From contig CACZOW010000348.1 of assembly GCA_902782885.1 (NCBI GenBank), positions 1 through 6,110 on the forward strand: DNA of 6,110 nt. Reading direction: 5' to 3'. Of this stretch, positions 1-6,110 are shown in pieces (position 1 is the first letter of the stretch; each line of letters begins with the position of its first letter). The position numbers and the translations under genes were made by a program. The notes beneath the pieces were generated by a model. That model ran no database searches, was not told the DNA's origin, and was given only the letters and a program-made list of their open reading frames with translations. The DNA is from an uncultured Ruminococcus sp. (GTDB taxonomy: Bacteria > Bacillota > Clostridia > UBA1212 > UBA1255).

Positions 1-1
1 G

Positions 2-1543
2 GCAGCGGCGCTGGCGGCAAAAGACGGCTGTCTCGATCACGACGGAGAATCGATCGTGGCGGAACAGTACCTCGCGGCCATGGAGTCAATGGCCTTCAAT
101 GAGCGCATCTCCATTCGTGAGCTGATCATCAAATCGCTGTCGTTTATTGACAACAACTCCAAATTCTATGCCTTCGTCGGCAAAGTGATCGAATGGTGCG
201 ACAAGTACGCGGATATTGACGCCGTCTTCAGCCGCGTGCTCCGGGATTACGGGCACAGCGACTGCACCAATATGTTCCAGAACCTGTCTATTATAATTGC
301 CGCACTGCTGCTGGGCCGCGAAGACCTCACCACCACCACGATGATGGCGCTGAACTGCGGCTTCGACACCGACTGCACCTGCGCCACCGTCGGCGCGCTG
401 CTGGGCATCCGGCTCGGGGGCAATGCCATTCTCACCAAATACAGCATCCCCGACCAGACGTACAAGCTGGGGGCAACGATAACCCGCCGCTCGTACAGCG
501 TCAAAGATCTGGCGGATGACGTTGCCAAAGCATCCGTGCTGTTCAGCAAAAAGAACAACAAATACGATATCAAAGACGTGCCCGAAGAGCTGCCGACCTC
601 TATCCCGCCGAAGCCCCGCTTCCCGGTCAAAGTCTCGTTCACGTATTCCGACGGCAAGCCTTCGATCCGCCCCGGCGACGTAAAGCAGATAAAGATCCGG
701 CTGATCCCGGTGTACAATATGCGCGACGGCGGCACCGTCACGCTCACGCCTCCCGAAGGCATGACCGTAAAGCCGCAGTCTCAGCACTTCAGATTCGGCC
801 TCATGAAGCCCGAACTGATCTTTACCGTCAGCGTGGCTAAAGACATCCCCGTGCTGATGGAGAAAAACCTGCTGAAAGTGAACGTTACGCTCAAAAAAGG
901 CGATACTCACGACTTCTATTTCGGTTTCGTCGGCGACCAGGTCTGGCGCGTGTACGGTCCGTTCTGGGAGAACAAAACGTACGTTGCCCCGCCCAAAGCC
1001 AAAGAAAGCTATTATGCCGGACTGGGCGGCGCGGTGACCGAGGACGACGCGCTCACGATCATGCGACAGTTCCATCTTAATATGAAGGCGGACTGGGAAA
1101 AAGAATATCTCGAGGATCAGCTGCTGGGCGACGCCGTGCTGCCGGACAGACTGCTGCAGGATCCCAAATATCAGGGCTTTCAGGCGTTCATTACCGGGGA
1201 CCGATTCCGTTTTGAAGATTTCATGTCGAATTCCATGCCCTGCGTGGTGTATATGGTGCGCGACCTGTTCGTGCCCGAAGAGACCGAGGCCTGCCTGCAG
1301 ATCGGTCATTCCGACGCATTCAAGCTTTGGATCAACAGCGATCTGATCGCGTACAGCGATGCCGCCGAGCACTGGACGCCCGAGAACGTGCACCGCAAAC
1401 ATATTGCGCTCAAACGGGGCAATAACCGTATCGTACTTAAGCTCGCGCGCACTTCGGGGACAACGGATTTCAGCATCATGTTCACGAAATCCGGCCCGTG
1501 CACTTCGCACTTCACCGAATTCGGCAGCAGCTGCGGCGTCTGA
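2..1543 (+). CDS. ADP-ribosylglycohydrolase family protein with C-terminal beta-sandwich domains (5' partial)
   Basis: The frame is open from base 2, so the start lies outside the window; 513 residues are visible before the TGA at 1541-1543. Family members remove ADP-ribose from proteins or small molecules using a metal-binding all-helical fold. Seen: HDGES (bases 38-52), resembling the family's central 'H-x-G-x-G' region followed by an AAME helix; the helix 'NLSIIIAALLLG' near bases 281-316; and the C-terminal motif CGFDTDC (bases 356-376), whose two aspartates (365-367 and 371-373) match the family's metal ligands. Beyond a proline-rich linker (about 590-625) lies a beta-rich region (about 625-940) that looks like an Ig-like/NEW3-type sandwich. 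A last region (about 940-1525) contains WRVYGPFWEN and an IGHSDAFKLWIN stretch typical of jelly-roll, PA14-like modules. The GTG at 56 is in-frame but interrupts the conserved core, so it is not the start. Family call is firm; the substrate and the roles of the C-terminal regions are unknown. Confidence 0.85.
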   Translation, partial: AAALAAKDGCLDHDGESIVAEQYLAAMESMAFNERISIRELIIKSLSFIDNNSKFYAFVGKVIEWCDKYADIDAVFSRVLRDYGHSDCTNMFQNLSIIIAALLLGREDLTTTTMMALNCGFDTDCTCATVGALLGIRLGGNAILTKYSIPDQTYKLGATITRRSYSVKDLADDVAKASVLFSKKNNKYDIKDVPEELPTSIPPKPRFPVKVSFTYSDGKPSIRPGDVKQIKIRLIPVYNMRDGGTVTLTPPEGMTVKPQSQHFRFGLMKPELIFTVSVAKDIPVLMEKNLLKVNVTLKKGDTHDFYFGFVGDQVWRVYGPFWENKTYVAPPKAKESYYAGLGGAVTEDDALTIMRQFHLNMKADWEKEYLEDQLLGDAVLPDRLLQDPKYQGFQAFITGDRFRFEDFMSNSMPCVVYMVRDLFVPEETEACLQIGHSDAFKLWINSDLIAYSDAAEHWTPENVHRKHIALKRGNNRIVLKLARTSGTTDFSIMFTKSGPCTSHFTEFGSSCGV

Positions 1544-1595
1544 AACGCGCTTAACTAACATGAATGCATTTAATTGACAAAATAAATGATCTATC

Positions 1596-1601
1596 AGGAG
1601 G
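1596..1601 (+). promoter_or_regulatory. Ribosome binding site fixing the start of the 74-residue protein
   Basis: A perfect AGGAGG sits eight bases before the ATG at 1610. An in-frame ATG at 1586 would place this site inside the coding region and has no Shine-Dalgarno of its own, so 1610 is the start. Confidence 0.9.
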
Positions 1602-1609
1602 AAGAAAAA

Positions 1610-1834
1610 ATGGACATTAAAAAAATCATTGCCGACGTGGTCAACAAAGTAAAAAATGACAAGGATATTGCCGCCAAATTCGCCAAAGATCCCGCGGGGA
1701 CCGTTGAAGAAGTGGCAGGTGTCAAACTGCCGGCGGATCAGCTGAAGAACGTCACGGACCAGGTGACCAAATCCCTGGCCGGCGGCAGCGGCCTTTCCGG
1801 TATCGCGGGCAAAGTAAAGGGGCTGTTCGGCTGA
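1610..1834 (+). CDS. Small 74-residue helical protein of unknown function, Nif11/NHLP-leader-like in pattern
   Basis: The protein is charged and lysine-rich and lacks cysteine, a signal peptide and an obvious membrane segment. Seen: an amphipathic N-terminal half (residues 1-25), then KDPAGTVEEVAGVKLPADQL (26-45), then a glycine/serine-rich stretch (57-67) and a terminal KVKGLFG. The 'DP...EE..G..LP..Q' spacing resembles the helical leader part of Nif11-type and nitrile-hydratase-like leader peptides; I also recall similar short hypothetical proteins ending in a GLFG-like tail from Clostridia, but cannot check this here. No RiPP-modifying enzyme, protease or exporter is visible nearby, and the tail has only a few serines and no cysteine, so a peptide-precursor role is unsupported. 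It lies 66 bases after the ADP-ribosylglycohydrolase gene and 95 bases before the CNNM/CorC gene, and could be co-transcribed with either. The ribosome site and codon pattern make the gene itself convincing; its function is unknown. Confidence 0.8.
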   Translation: MDIKKIIADVVNKVKNDKDIAAKFAKDPAGTVEEVAGVKLPADQLKNVTDQVTKSLAGGSGLSGIAGKVKGLFG

Positions 1835-1917
1835 TATATGGACATCACTTCAGACGACGGTGGCCACGCGCGGGCCCGCACGGCACAAAAAACAGTCAAA
1901 GCGGAACATAGCGGAGC

Positions 1918-1923
1918 GAGGTG
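1918..1923 (+). promoter_or_regulatory. Ribosome binding site favouring the ATG start of the CNNM/CorC gene
   Basis: GAGGTG ends six bases before the ATG at 1930. An in-frame GTG at 1921 lies inside this site and has only a poorly spaced GGAG (1913-1916), so 1930 is preferred. Starting there also gives MIELIII, the usual hydrophobic beginning of the family. Confidence 0.7.
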
Positions 1924-1929
1924 CGGACA

Positions 1930-3153
1930 ATGATTGAACTGATCATTATTGCGGTCTGCCTGCTGTGTTCCGCATTCTTTTCGGCGTCGGAGACCGCGTA
2001 TTCCACGCTCAACCGCAACCGGCTGCGGCTCACGGCCGCCAAAGGCAGCCGGCGCGCGGCGCTGGCCGTTAAGCTTTCGGACGATTACGACAGCCTGATA
2101 TCGGGCATACTCGTGGGCAACAACCTGGTGAATATTGCCCTCGCTTCCGCCGGCACGGTATTGTTCGTGCGCTGGCTGGGGGGCGGCGCCGGGCCGTCCG
2201 TGTCCACCGCGGCGGTGACGCTGGCGGTGCTGATATTCGGAGAGATAACGCCGAAGAGCATTGCCAAAGATCACCCGGAACGATTCGCCGTATTCGCGGC
2301 GCCGGTGTTAAGGGCGGTCTGCGTGATACTCAAACCCGTAAATTTTCTGTTTTCAAAATGGAAGAATCTCATCAGCAGACTGTTCGGCGACAAAGACGGC
2401 AAGAACGTCACGCAGGAGGAACTTCTGCTGATGCTGGAGGAAGTGGAAAAGGACGGGTCGATCGACCGCAGCGAAGGTGAACTGCTGGTCAACGCCGTGG
2501 AGTTTGCTGACTGCAAGGTAGAGGAGGTATTGACCCACCGCACCGATATGGAGGCCGTGGGCAGCGACTGGACGCCGGAACGTATCGCGGCGGTCTTCAC
2601 CGAAAGCGGGCTTTCGCGGCTGCCGGTGTACGAAGGCGATCTGGACCATATAATCGGTGTGCTGAACCGCAAAGATTTCTTCACTTCGGAAGGTATTTCC
2701 GGCACGCCGGTGAAAGAACTGATGACGCCGCCGGTATTTGCGGAAAGCGGCGAGAAACTCAGCGAAGTGCTGAAGACCATGAAGAAACAGCAGACGCACA
2801 TGTGCATCGTCGTGGATGAATACGGCGGCACCTCCGGGCTGGTCACCATGGAGGATATCCTGGAGGAGCTGGTAGGCGAGATCTGGGACGAGCACGATGA
2901 GGTGACCGAAGATATCCAAAGCGAGAGCGAGGGCGTGTGGAGCGCGGACGGCCTTGCGAATCTGGAAGATTTTGCCGAGCGATTCGGACTGGAGATCAGT
3001 TCCGAAAACGTTTCCCTGGGCGGCTGGGTGATGGAGATGCTGGGCAGGGTGCCGGAAGCCGGCGACGCGTTTGAATACGGGGATTATCTGATCCGCGTTA
3101 CGGAGACCGACGGGCACCGGGCCGCCAAATGCCGGATCGAACGCATACGCTGA
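1930..3153 (+). CDS. CNNM/CorC/HlyC-family membrane protein (DUF21, CBS pair, CorC_HlyC domain)
   Basis: This 407-residue inner-membrane protein belongs to the family linked to magnesium and cobalt efflux or tolerance; the 'hemolysin C' name is historical. Domains in order: DUF21/CNNM membrane domain (about 1-150) with hydrophobic segments near 1-20, 58-82, 90-106 and 120-142, and hallmark motifs FFSASETA (16-23), GNN (63-65) and FGEITPKS (103-110); an acidic helix with EELLLMLEEVEKDG (163-176); a CBS pair (about 200-320) with RLPVYEGDLDHIIGV (230-244) and VDEYGGTSGLVTMEDILEEL (295-314); and the C-terminal CorC_HlyC domain (about 330-407). Length and order are those of a complete member. CBS pairs in this family bind adenine nucleotides and couple this to transport; that is family knowledge. 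It is 95 bases from the small gene before it, with no clear promoter between, so the two may share a transcript. The ion is not deducible from sequence. Confidence 0.93.
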   Translation: MIELIIIAVCLLCSAFFSASETAYSTLNRNRLRLTAAKGSRRAALAVKLSDDYDSLISGILVGNNLVNIALASAGTVLFVRWLGGGAGPSVSTAAVTLAVLIFGEITPKSIAKDHPERFAVFAAPVLRAVCVILKPVNFLFSKWKNLISRLFGDKDGKNVTQEELLLMLEEVEKDGSIDRSEGELLVNAVEFADCKVEEVLTHRTDMEAVGSDWTPERIAAVFTESGLSRLPVYEGDLDHIIGVLNRKDFFTSEGISGTPVKELMTPPVFAESGEKLSEVLKTMKKQQTHMCIVVDEYGGTSGLVTMEDILEELVGEIWDEHDEVTEDIQSESEGVWSADGLANLEDFAERFGLEISSENVSLGGWVMEMLGRVPEAGDAFEYGDYLIRVTETDGHRAAKCRIERIR

Positions 3154-3184
3154 GGATGCTTTAAAAAGCAGTGAAAAAAAGCCG

Positions 3185-3218
3185 CGCGGGCCGCAAATAT
3201 TCTTGCAATTTCGGCGCG
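3185..3218. repeat. Imperfect inverted repeat overlapping the -35 element of the dehydrogenase promoter
   Basis: The left arm CGC, two bulged bases, GCCG, one bulged base, AAAT (3185-3198) can pair with ATTTCGGCGCG (3208-3218), leaving a nine-base loop. The right arm begins at the last base of the -35 hexamer, which lies mostly in the loop. It could be an operator for a sugar-responsive regulator or the remains of a terminator for the gene before it, but it is not followed by a T-run. Weak evidence. Confidence 0.3.
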
Positions 3219-3230
3219 TTGTGGTACAAT
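3203..3230 (+). promoter_or_regulatory. Sigma-A-type promoter of the dehydrogenase-rhamnulokinase operon
   Basis: The -35 TTGCAA (3203-3208) and -10 TACAAT (3225-3230) are separated by 16 bases, and TGG directly before the -10 makes an extended -10. Transcription would start near 3237, giving a leader of about 25 bases, too short for a riboswitch or attenuator. Each hexamer is one or two mismatches from consensus. Confidence 0.75.
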
Positions 3231-3249
3231 ACAGATACAAATCATTTTT

Positions 3250-3254
3250 GGAGG
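3250..3254 (+). promoter_or_regulatory. Ribosome binding site fixing the dehydrogenase start
   Basis: GGAGG sits seven bases before the ATG at 3262. An in-frame TTG at 3256 is only one base from this site and can be ruled out as the start. Confidence 0.9.
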
Positions 3255-3261
3255 TTTGGCT

Positions 3262-4524
3262 ATGAAAACTAAAGCGGTAAGAATGTACGGCAAGGAAGAT
3301 CTGAGGCTCGAGGAGTTCGAACTTCCGGCCATCAAGGATGATGAGATACTTGCCCACATTATTTCGGACAGCGTCTGCATGTCCACTTTTAAAGCGGCAG
3401 AGCAGGGCACTGCGCACAAGCGCGTGCCGGAAGATATTGCGGAGAATCCGGTCATCGTCGGCCACGAATTCTGCGGCGAGATCGTGGAAGTGGGTAAGAA
3501 ATGGGCGGATAAATTCAAGCCCGGACAGAAATTCTCCATTCAGCCCGCGCTGAACTATAAAGGCTCCCTGGCGGCGCCCGGCTATTCTTACAGGTATATC
3601 GGCGGAGACGCTACGTATGTGGTGATCCCCAACGAAGTCATGCAGATGAACTGCCTGCTGGATTACACCGGCGAAGCGTTCTTCTACGGCAGCGTGGCGG
3701 AGCCGATGTCCTGCATCGTGGGCACATACCACGCGATGTATCACACTACCAACGGCAAATACACCCACAAGATGGGCATCGTTAAGGGCGGCAATATGGC
3801 AATCCTCGCCGGCGTGGGCCCCATGGGCATCGGCGCCATTGACTACGCGATGCACTGCGACCGCCGTCCCGGACTGCTCGTTGTCACCGATATCGATCAG
3901 GCGAGACTTGACCGCGCCGCTTCCATCTACACCGTGGAAGAAGCCGCGAAGAACGGCGTTAAACTCGTCTACGTCAACACCGCCACCACGCCCGATGCCG
4001 AAGCGTACATCATGGGCCTCACCGGCGGCAAAGGCTTCGACGACGTCATGGTGTTCGCGCCGGTACGTTCCGTCGTGGAAATGGGCGACAGACTGCTCGG
4101 CCGCGACGGCTGCCTCAACTTCTTCGCCGGCCCGAAATCCGCGCCGTTCATGGCGGAGTTCAACTTCTACAATGTGCACTACGGCTCCACGCACGTGGTC
4201 GGTACCAGCGGCGGCAACACCAAGGACATGATCGAGTCCCTTGAGATGATGAGCGACGGCCGCCTCAACACGGCGTCGATGATCACGCATATCGGCGGCC
4301 TCAACGCGGTGGTCGATACCGTGCTCAACCTGCCCAAGATACCCGGCGGCAAAAAACTCATCTACACGAATATCGATCTTCCGCTCACCGCTATCACTGA
4401 TTTTGCCGAACTGGGCAAGAAGAACAAACTGTTCAAGAAACTGGACGAGATCTGCGCGCGTCATAACTATCTGTGGAACGCGGAGGCGGAGAAATATCTG
4501 CTGGCGCACGCGAAAGCTATCTGA
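3262..4524 (+). CDS. Zinc-dependent medium-chain dehydrogenase, L-sorbose-1-phosphate reductase (SorE)-like
   Basis: This 420-residue cytoplasmic oxidoreductase has the medium-chain alcohol dehydrogenase layout. N-terminal catalytic domain: likely zinc ligands Cys39 (in SDSVCMST), His68-Glu69 (GHEFCGEIVEVG, 67-77) and Glu147 (EPMSC, 147-151). Rossmann domain: GVGPMG (184-189), with Asp210 at the end of the second strand (VVTDID), which normally favours NAD(H) over NADP(H). The four-cysteine structural zinc lobe expected near 90-115 is absent. Length and overall pattern fit the L-sorbose-1-phosphate reductase branch, whose studied members interconvert ketose 1-phosphates and hexitol 6-phosphates; they are described as using NADPH, which fits poorly with Asp210. 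It lies first in an operon, 14 bases before rhamnulokinase. Because rhamnulokinases produce ketose 1-phosphates, this enzyme may act on the kinase product, or on the free polyol before it. The MDR superfamily call is firm, the SorE-like subgroup likely, the substrate unknown. Confidence 0.85.
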   Translation: MKTKAVRMYGKEDLRLEEFELPAIKDDEILAHIISDSVCMSTFKAAEQGTAHKRVPEDIAENPVIVGHEFCGEIVEVGKKWADKFKPGQKFSIQPALNYKGSLAAPGYSYRYIGGDATYVVIPNEVMQMNCLLDYTGEAFFYGSVAEPMSCIVGTYHAMYHTTNGKYTHKMGIVKGGNMAILAGVGPMGIGAIDYAMHCDRRPGLLVVTDIDQARLDRAASIYTVEEAAKNGVKLVYVNTATTPDAEAYIMGLTGGKGFDDVMVFAPVRSVVEMGDRLLGRDGCLNFFAGPKSAPFMAEFNFYNVHYGSTHVVGTSGGNTKDMIESLEMMSDGRLNTASMITHIGGLNAVVDTVLNLPKIPGGKKLIYTNIDLPLTAITDFAELGKKNKLFKKLDEICARHNYLWNAEAEKYLLAHAKAI

Positions 4525-4525
4525 C

Positions 4526-4532
4526 GGGAGGA
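4526..4532 (+). promoter_or_regulatory. Ribosome binding site of rhaB in the 14-base intergenic gap
   Basis: GGGAGGA begins two bases after the dehydrogenase stop codon; its GGAGG core (4527-4531) is seven bases from the ATG at 4539. The tight spacing, with no room for a promoter, supports a single transcript. Confidence 0.85.
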
Positions 4533-4538
4533 TGACAG

Positions 4539-6011
4539 ATGGAAATATTAGCATTTGACTACGGCGCCAGCAGCGGCAGGGCGATACTCGGCAAATTCGA
4601 CGGCAATAAACTTTCCCTCGAAGAGATGCACCGCTTTTCCAGCGACCCCGTGATGATGCGCGACACGTTTACGTGGGACTTTCTGAGACTGTTCCACGAA
4701 ATGAAGACGGGCATCCTTAAAACGTACAATGCCGGGCACAAGCAGCTCGCGGGCATGGGCGTGGACACGTGGGGCGTTGACTTCGGCCTGCTTTCCAAAA
4801 AAGGCGCGCTGCTGGGCAATCCGGTCCACTACCGCGACACCCGTACCGACGGCATGATCGAGGCGGCGACCGCGATCGTTCCGGCCAGAGAGATCTACGG
4901 CTACACCGGCATTCAGTTCCTGAAGTTCAACACGCTGTTCCAGCTGCTGGCAATGGCGAAAAACGACGATCCGCTGCTGGAAGCCGCGGACACGCTGCTT
5001 TTCGTTCCGGACCTGTTCAACTACTTCCTCACCGGTGAAAAATACTGCGAGTACACCATCACCAGCACGTCGATGATGTACGATCCGGTGGCAGGGAACT
5101 GGGCATACGATCTGCTGAGAAAACTTGATAAGCGCATTGACCCGCGCATCCTGCCCGAGGTCATTCCCGCCGGCACGAAACTGGGCAACATCAGCGACGC
5201 TATCTGCTCCGAACTGGGCATTACGCCGATACCGGTCATTGCCGCCGCGGAGCACGATACCGGTTCCGCCGTTGTCTCCGTTCCGTTCACGGACAAAAAA
5301 GCCGCTTACCTCAGCTCCGGCACCTGGTCGCTGCTGGGCGTGGAGCTGGACAAACCGGTCATCAACGACGCTACGTACGAGCTCAACTACACCAACGAAG
5401 GCGGCTTCGGCAAATCGGTACGGCTGCTTAAGAATATCATGGGTCTCTGGATCAACCAGGAGTGCCGCAGATACTGGCAGAAACGCGGCGAGAACGTATC
5501 CTTCGACGAACTGGAGCAGAGCGCGCGGGAAGCCAAACCCTTCGCGTCGCTCATCGACGTGGACGCGCCGGATTTCTTCGAACCGTACAATATGCCTGTA
5601 AAAGTTCAGAATTACTGCGCCCGCACCGGACAGAAAGTTCCCGAGACCAAAGGCGAGATCGTGCGCTGCGTGATGGAGAGCCTGGCCCTCAAGTACCGCC
5701 AGGCGATCGAAGGCCTCGAGCAGATCGTCGGGTACAAGATCCCCGCGCTCCATATCGTAGGCGGCGGCTGTAAAGAGAAAACGCTGTGCGGTTTCACTGC
5801 CAGCGCCATCAACCGCCCGGTATACGCCGGCCCGATCGAAGCTACCGCCATCGGCAACCTTTCCACTCAGCTTATTTCGCTGGGCGAAGTCGGTTCGCTG
5901 GATCAGGCGCGCGAGGTCGTGCGCAATTCCTTCCCGATCGTGGAGTATCTTCCTGAGAATCCGGGCGACTGGGAACTGGCGTACGAAAAGCTGCTGGCGC
6001 TGCAAAAGTGA
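4539..6011 (+). CDS. rhaB: Rhamnulokinase (FGGY carbohydrate kinase)
   Basis: This complete 490-residue enzyme transfers phosphate from ATP to the 1-hydroxyl of L-rhamnulose, giving L-rhamnulose 1-phosphate, the second step of classical L-rhamnose breakdown. It aligns by eye along its length with E. coli RhaB (about 489 residues). Seen: the N-terminal phosphate-binding loop DYGASSGRAILG (7-18); GVDTWGVDFGLL (74-85); HYRDTRTDGM (97-106); GIQFLKFNTLFQL (124-136); EHDTGSAV (238-245), where Asp240 is the expected catalytic base; YLSSGTWSLLG (257-267); LKNIMGLW (297-304); and the ATP-site LHIVGGGCKEK (404-414) with AGPIEATAIGN (430-440). All key motifs are intact. No isomerase (rhaA), aldolase (rhaD), transporter or regulator is in view; the partner is instead a SorE-like dehydrogenase. 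Some RhaB-family kinases accept L-fuculose or related ketoses, so the exact sugar remains open. Confidence 0.93.
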   Translation: MEILAFDYGASSGRAILGKFDGNKLSLEEMHRFSSDPVMMRDTFTWDFLRLFHEMKTGILKTYNAGHKQLAGMGVDTWGVDFGLLSKKGALLGNPVHYRDTRTDGMIEAATAIVPAREIYGYTGIQFLKFNTLFQLLAMAKNDDPLLEAADTLLFVPDLFNYFLTGEKYCEYTITSTSMMYDPVAGNWAYDLLRKLDKRIDPRILPEVIPAGTKLGNISDAICSELGITPIPVIAAAEHDTGSAVVSVPFTDKKAAYLSSGTWSLLGVELDKPVINDATYELNYTNEGGFGKSVRLLKNIMGLWINQECRRYWQKRGENVSFDELEQSAREAKPFASLIDVDAPDFFEPYNMPVKVQNYCARTGQKVPETKGEIVRCVMESLALKYRQAIEGLEQIVGYKIPALHIVGGGCKEKTLCGFTASAINRPVYAGPIEATAIGNLSTQLISLGEVGSLDQAREVVRNSFPIVEYLPENPGDWELAYEKLLALQK

Positions 6012-6030
6012 CCGCCGGTGCGGCTGTTTT

Positions 6031-6058
6031 GAACGACGCGGCGTTTGTTCAATGTTTT
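6031..6058 (+). terminator. Probable intrinsic terminator after rhaB
   Basis: Bases 6031-6050 fold as a hairpin: GAAC pairs with GTTC (6047-6050), then a G-T pair, one bulged T and ACG/CGT around a CGG loop. AATGTTTT follows. The stem is short and includes a bulge, and the T-run is only moderate, but the position 20 bases after the stop codon is right. A smaller GCCG/CGGC hairpin (6014-6024) followed by TGTTTT just upstream could act as well. Confidence 0.45.
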
Positions 6059-6082
6059 AATTAAAAAAGTACCGTTCGGTTA

Positions 6083-6110
6083 TTGATATTTCCGTAACGA
6101 AATGGTATAA
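6083..6110 (+). promoter_or_regulatory. Probable sigma-A-type promoter for the next transcript, cut by the window edge
   Basis: TTGATA (6083-6088), a 17-base spacer ending in TGG, then TATAA at 6106-6110 with the sixth -10 base outside the window. The arrangement closely resembles the promoter at 3203-3230, including the extended -10 TGG. Confidence 0.55.

Noticed and set aside
1574..1579. A perfect TTGACA before the 74-residue gene.
   Set aside because: The position 17 bases downstream is the AGGAGG ribosome site, with no -10-like hexamer, so it is not supported as a promoter.
1870..1879. GCGGGCCCGC palindrome between the small gene and the CNNM/CorC gene, considered as a terminator.
   Set aside because: It is followed by A-rich sequence rather than a T-run on the + strand, and there is no minus-strand gene for it to terminate.
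1838..1933. A 31-codon frame starting four bases after the small gene and overlapping the CNNM/CorC ATG by ATGA, as in translational coupling.
   Set aside because: There is no Shine-Dalgarno before its ATG, the predicted peptide looks like translated spacer, and the downstream gene has its own ribosome site. The ATGA overlap is probably chance.
3174..3194. GC-rich stretch next to seven A's, which read on the minus strand looks like a hairpin plus T-run.
   Set aside because: The best stem is only about three pairs and no minus-strand gene ends there.
2353..4554. A 733-codon open frame on the minus strand spanning the end of the CNNM/CorC gene, the promoter region and the whole dehydrogenase gene.
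   Set aside because: It is antisense to two genes with clear family motifs, its translation is rich in His, Arg and Val without recognisable domains, and such long frames are a known side effect of GC-biased third codon positions.
4548..6005. A 485-codon minus-strand open frame opposite rhaB, and a similar one (86-1561) opposite the ADP-ribosylglycohydrolase gene.
   Set aside because: Both mirror well-supported genes codon for codon, show low-complexity composition and lack family motifs.

Overview
The window is about 6.1 kb of fairly GC-rich bacterial DNA with every recognisable gene on the + strand. Strong AGGAGG-type ribosome binding sites, compact spacing, sigma-A-like promoters, a 400-residue CNNM/CorC-type membrane protein and a 74-residue helical protein ending in KGLFG all suggest a Gram-positive anaerobe, probably a gut-type member of Clostridia. 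That placement is inference from gene style; no rRNA or marker gene is present.

Left part (1-1834): the 3' portion of an ADP-ribosylglycohydrolase-family gene whose start lies outside the window. Its catalytic domain ends near base 450 and is followed by two beta-rich C-terminal regions. After a 66-base AT-rich gap comes a small 74-codon gene of unknown function whose sequence resembles the leader-like parts of Nif11/NHLP peptides.

Middle part (1835-3153): a short, GC-rich spacer with no clear promoter, then a complete CNNM/CorC/HlyC-family membrane protein (DUF21 membrane domain, CBS pair, CorC_HlyC domain), probably involved in divalent cation handling.

Right part (3154-6110): a clear promoter (TTGCAA, 16-base spacer, extended -10 TGGTACAAT) drives a two-gene operon. 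The first gene is a medium-chain zinc dehydrogenase of the L-sorbose-1-phosphate reductase type. After 14 bases comes a complete rhamnulokinase (rhaB). The kinase family makes ketose 1-phosphates and the dehydrogenase family acts on ketose 1-phosphates, so the pair can be read as one sugar-phosphate module; the true sugar is unknown. A plausible intrinsic terminator follows, and the window closes on what looks like the promoter of the next transcript, cut off at its -10 element.

No tRNA, rRNA, CRISPR array, insertion sequence or phage gene was seen, and no gene-free stretch exceeds about 110 bases. The region looks like ordinary chromosome. I do not see strong evidence for a wholly new system; the most worthwhile leads are the dehydrogenase-kinase pair, the ADP-ribosylglycohydrolase with extra C-terminal domains, and the small leader-like protein.
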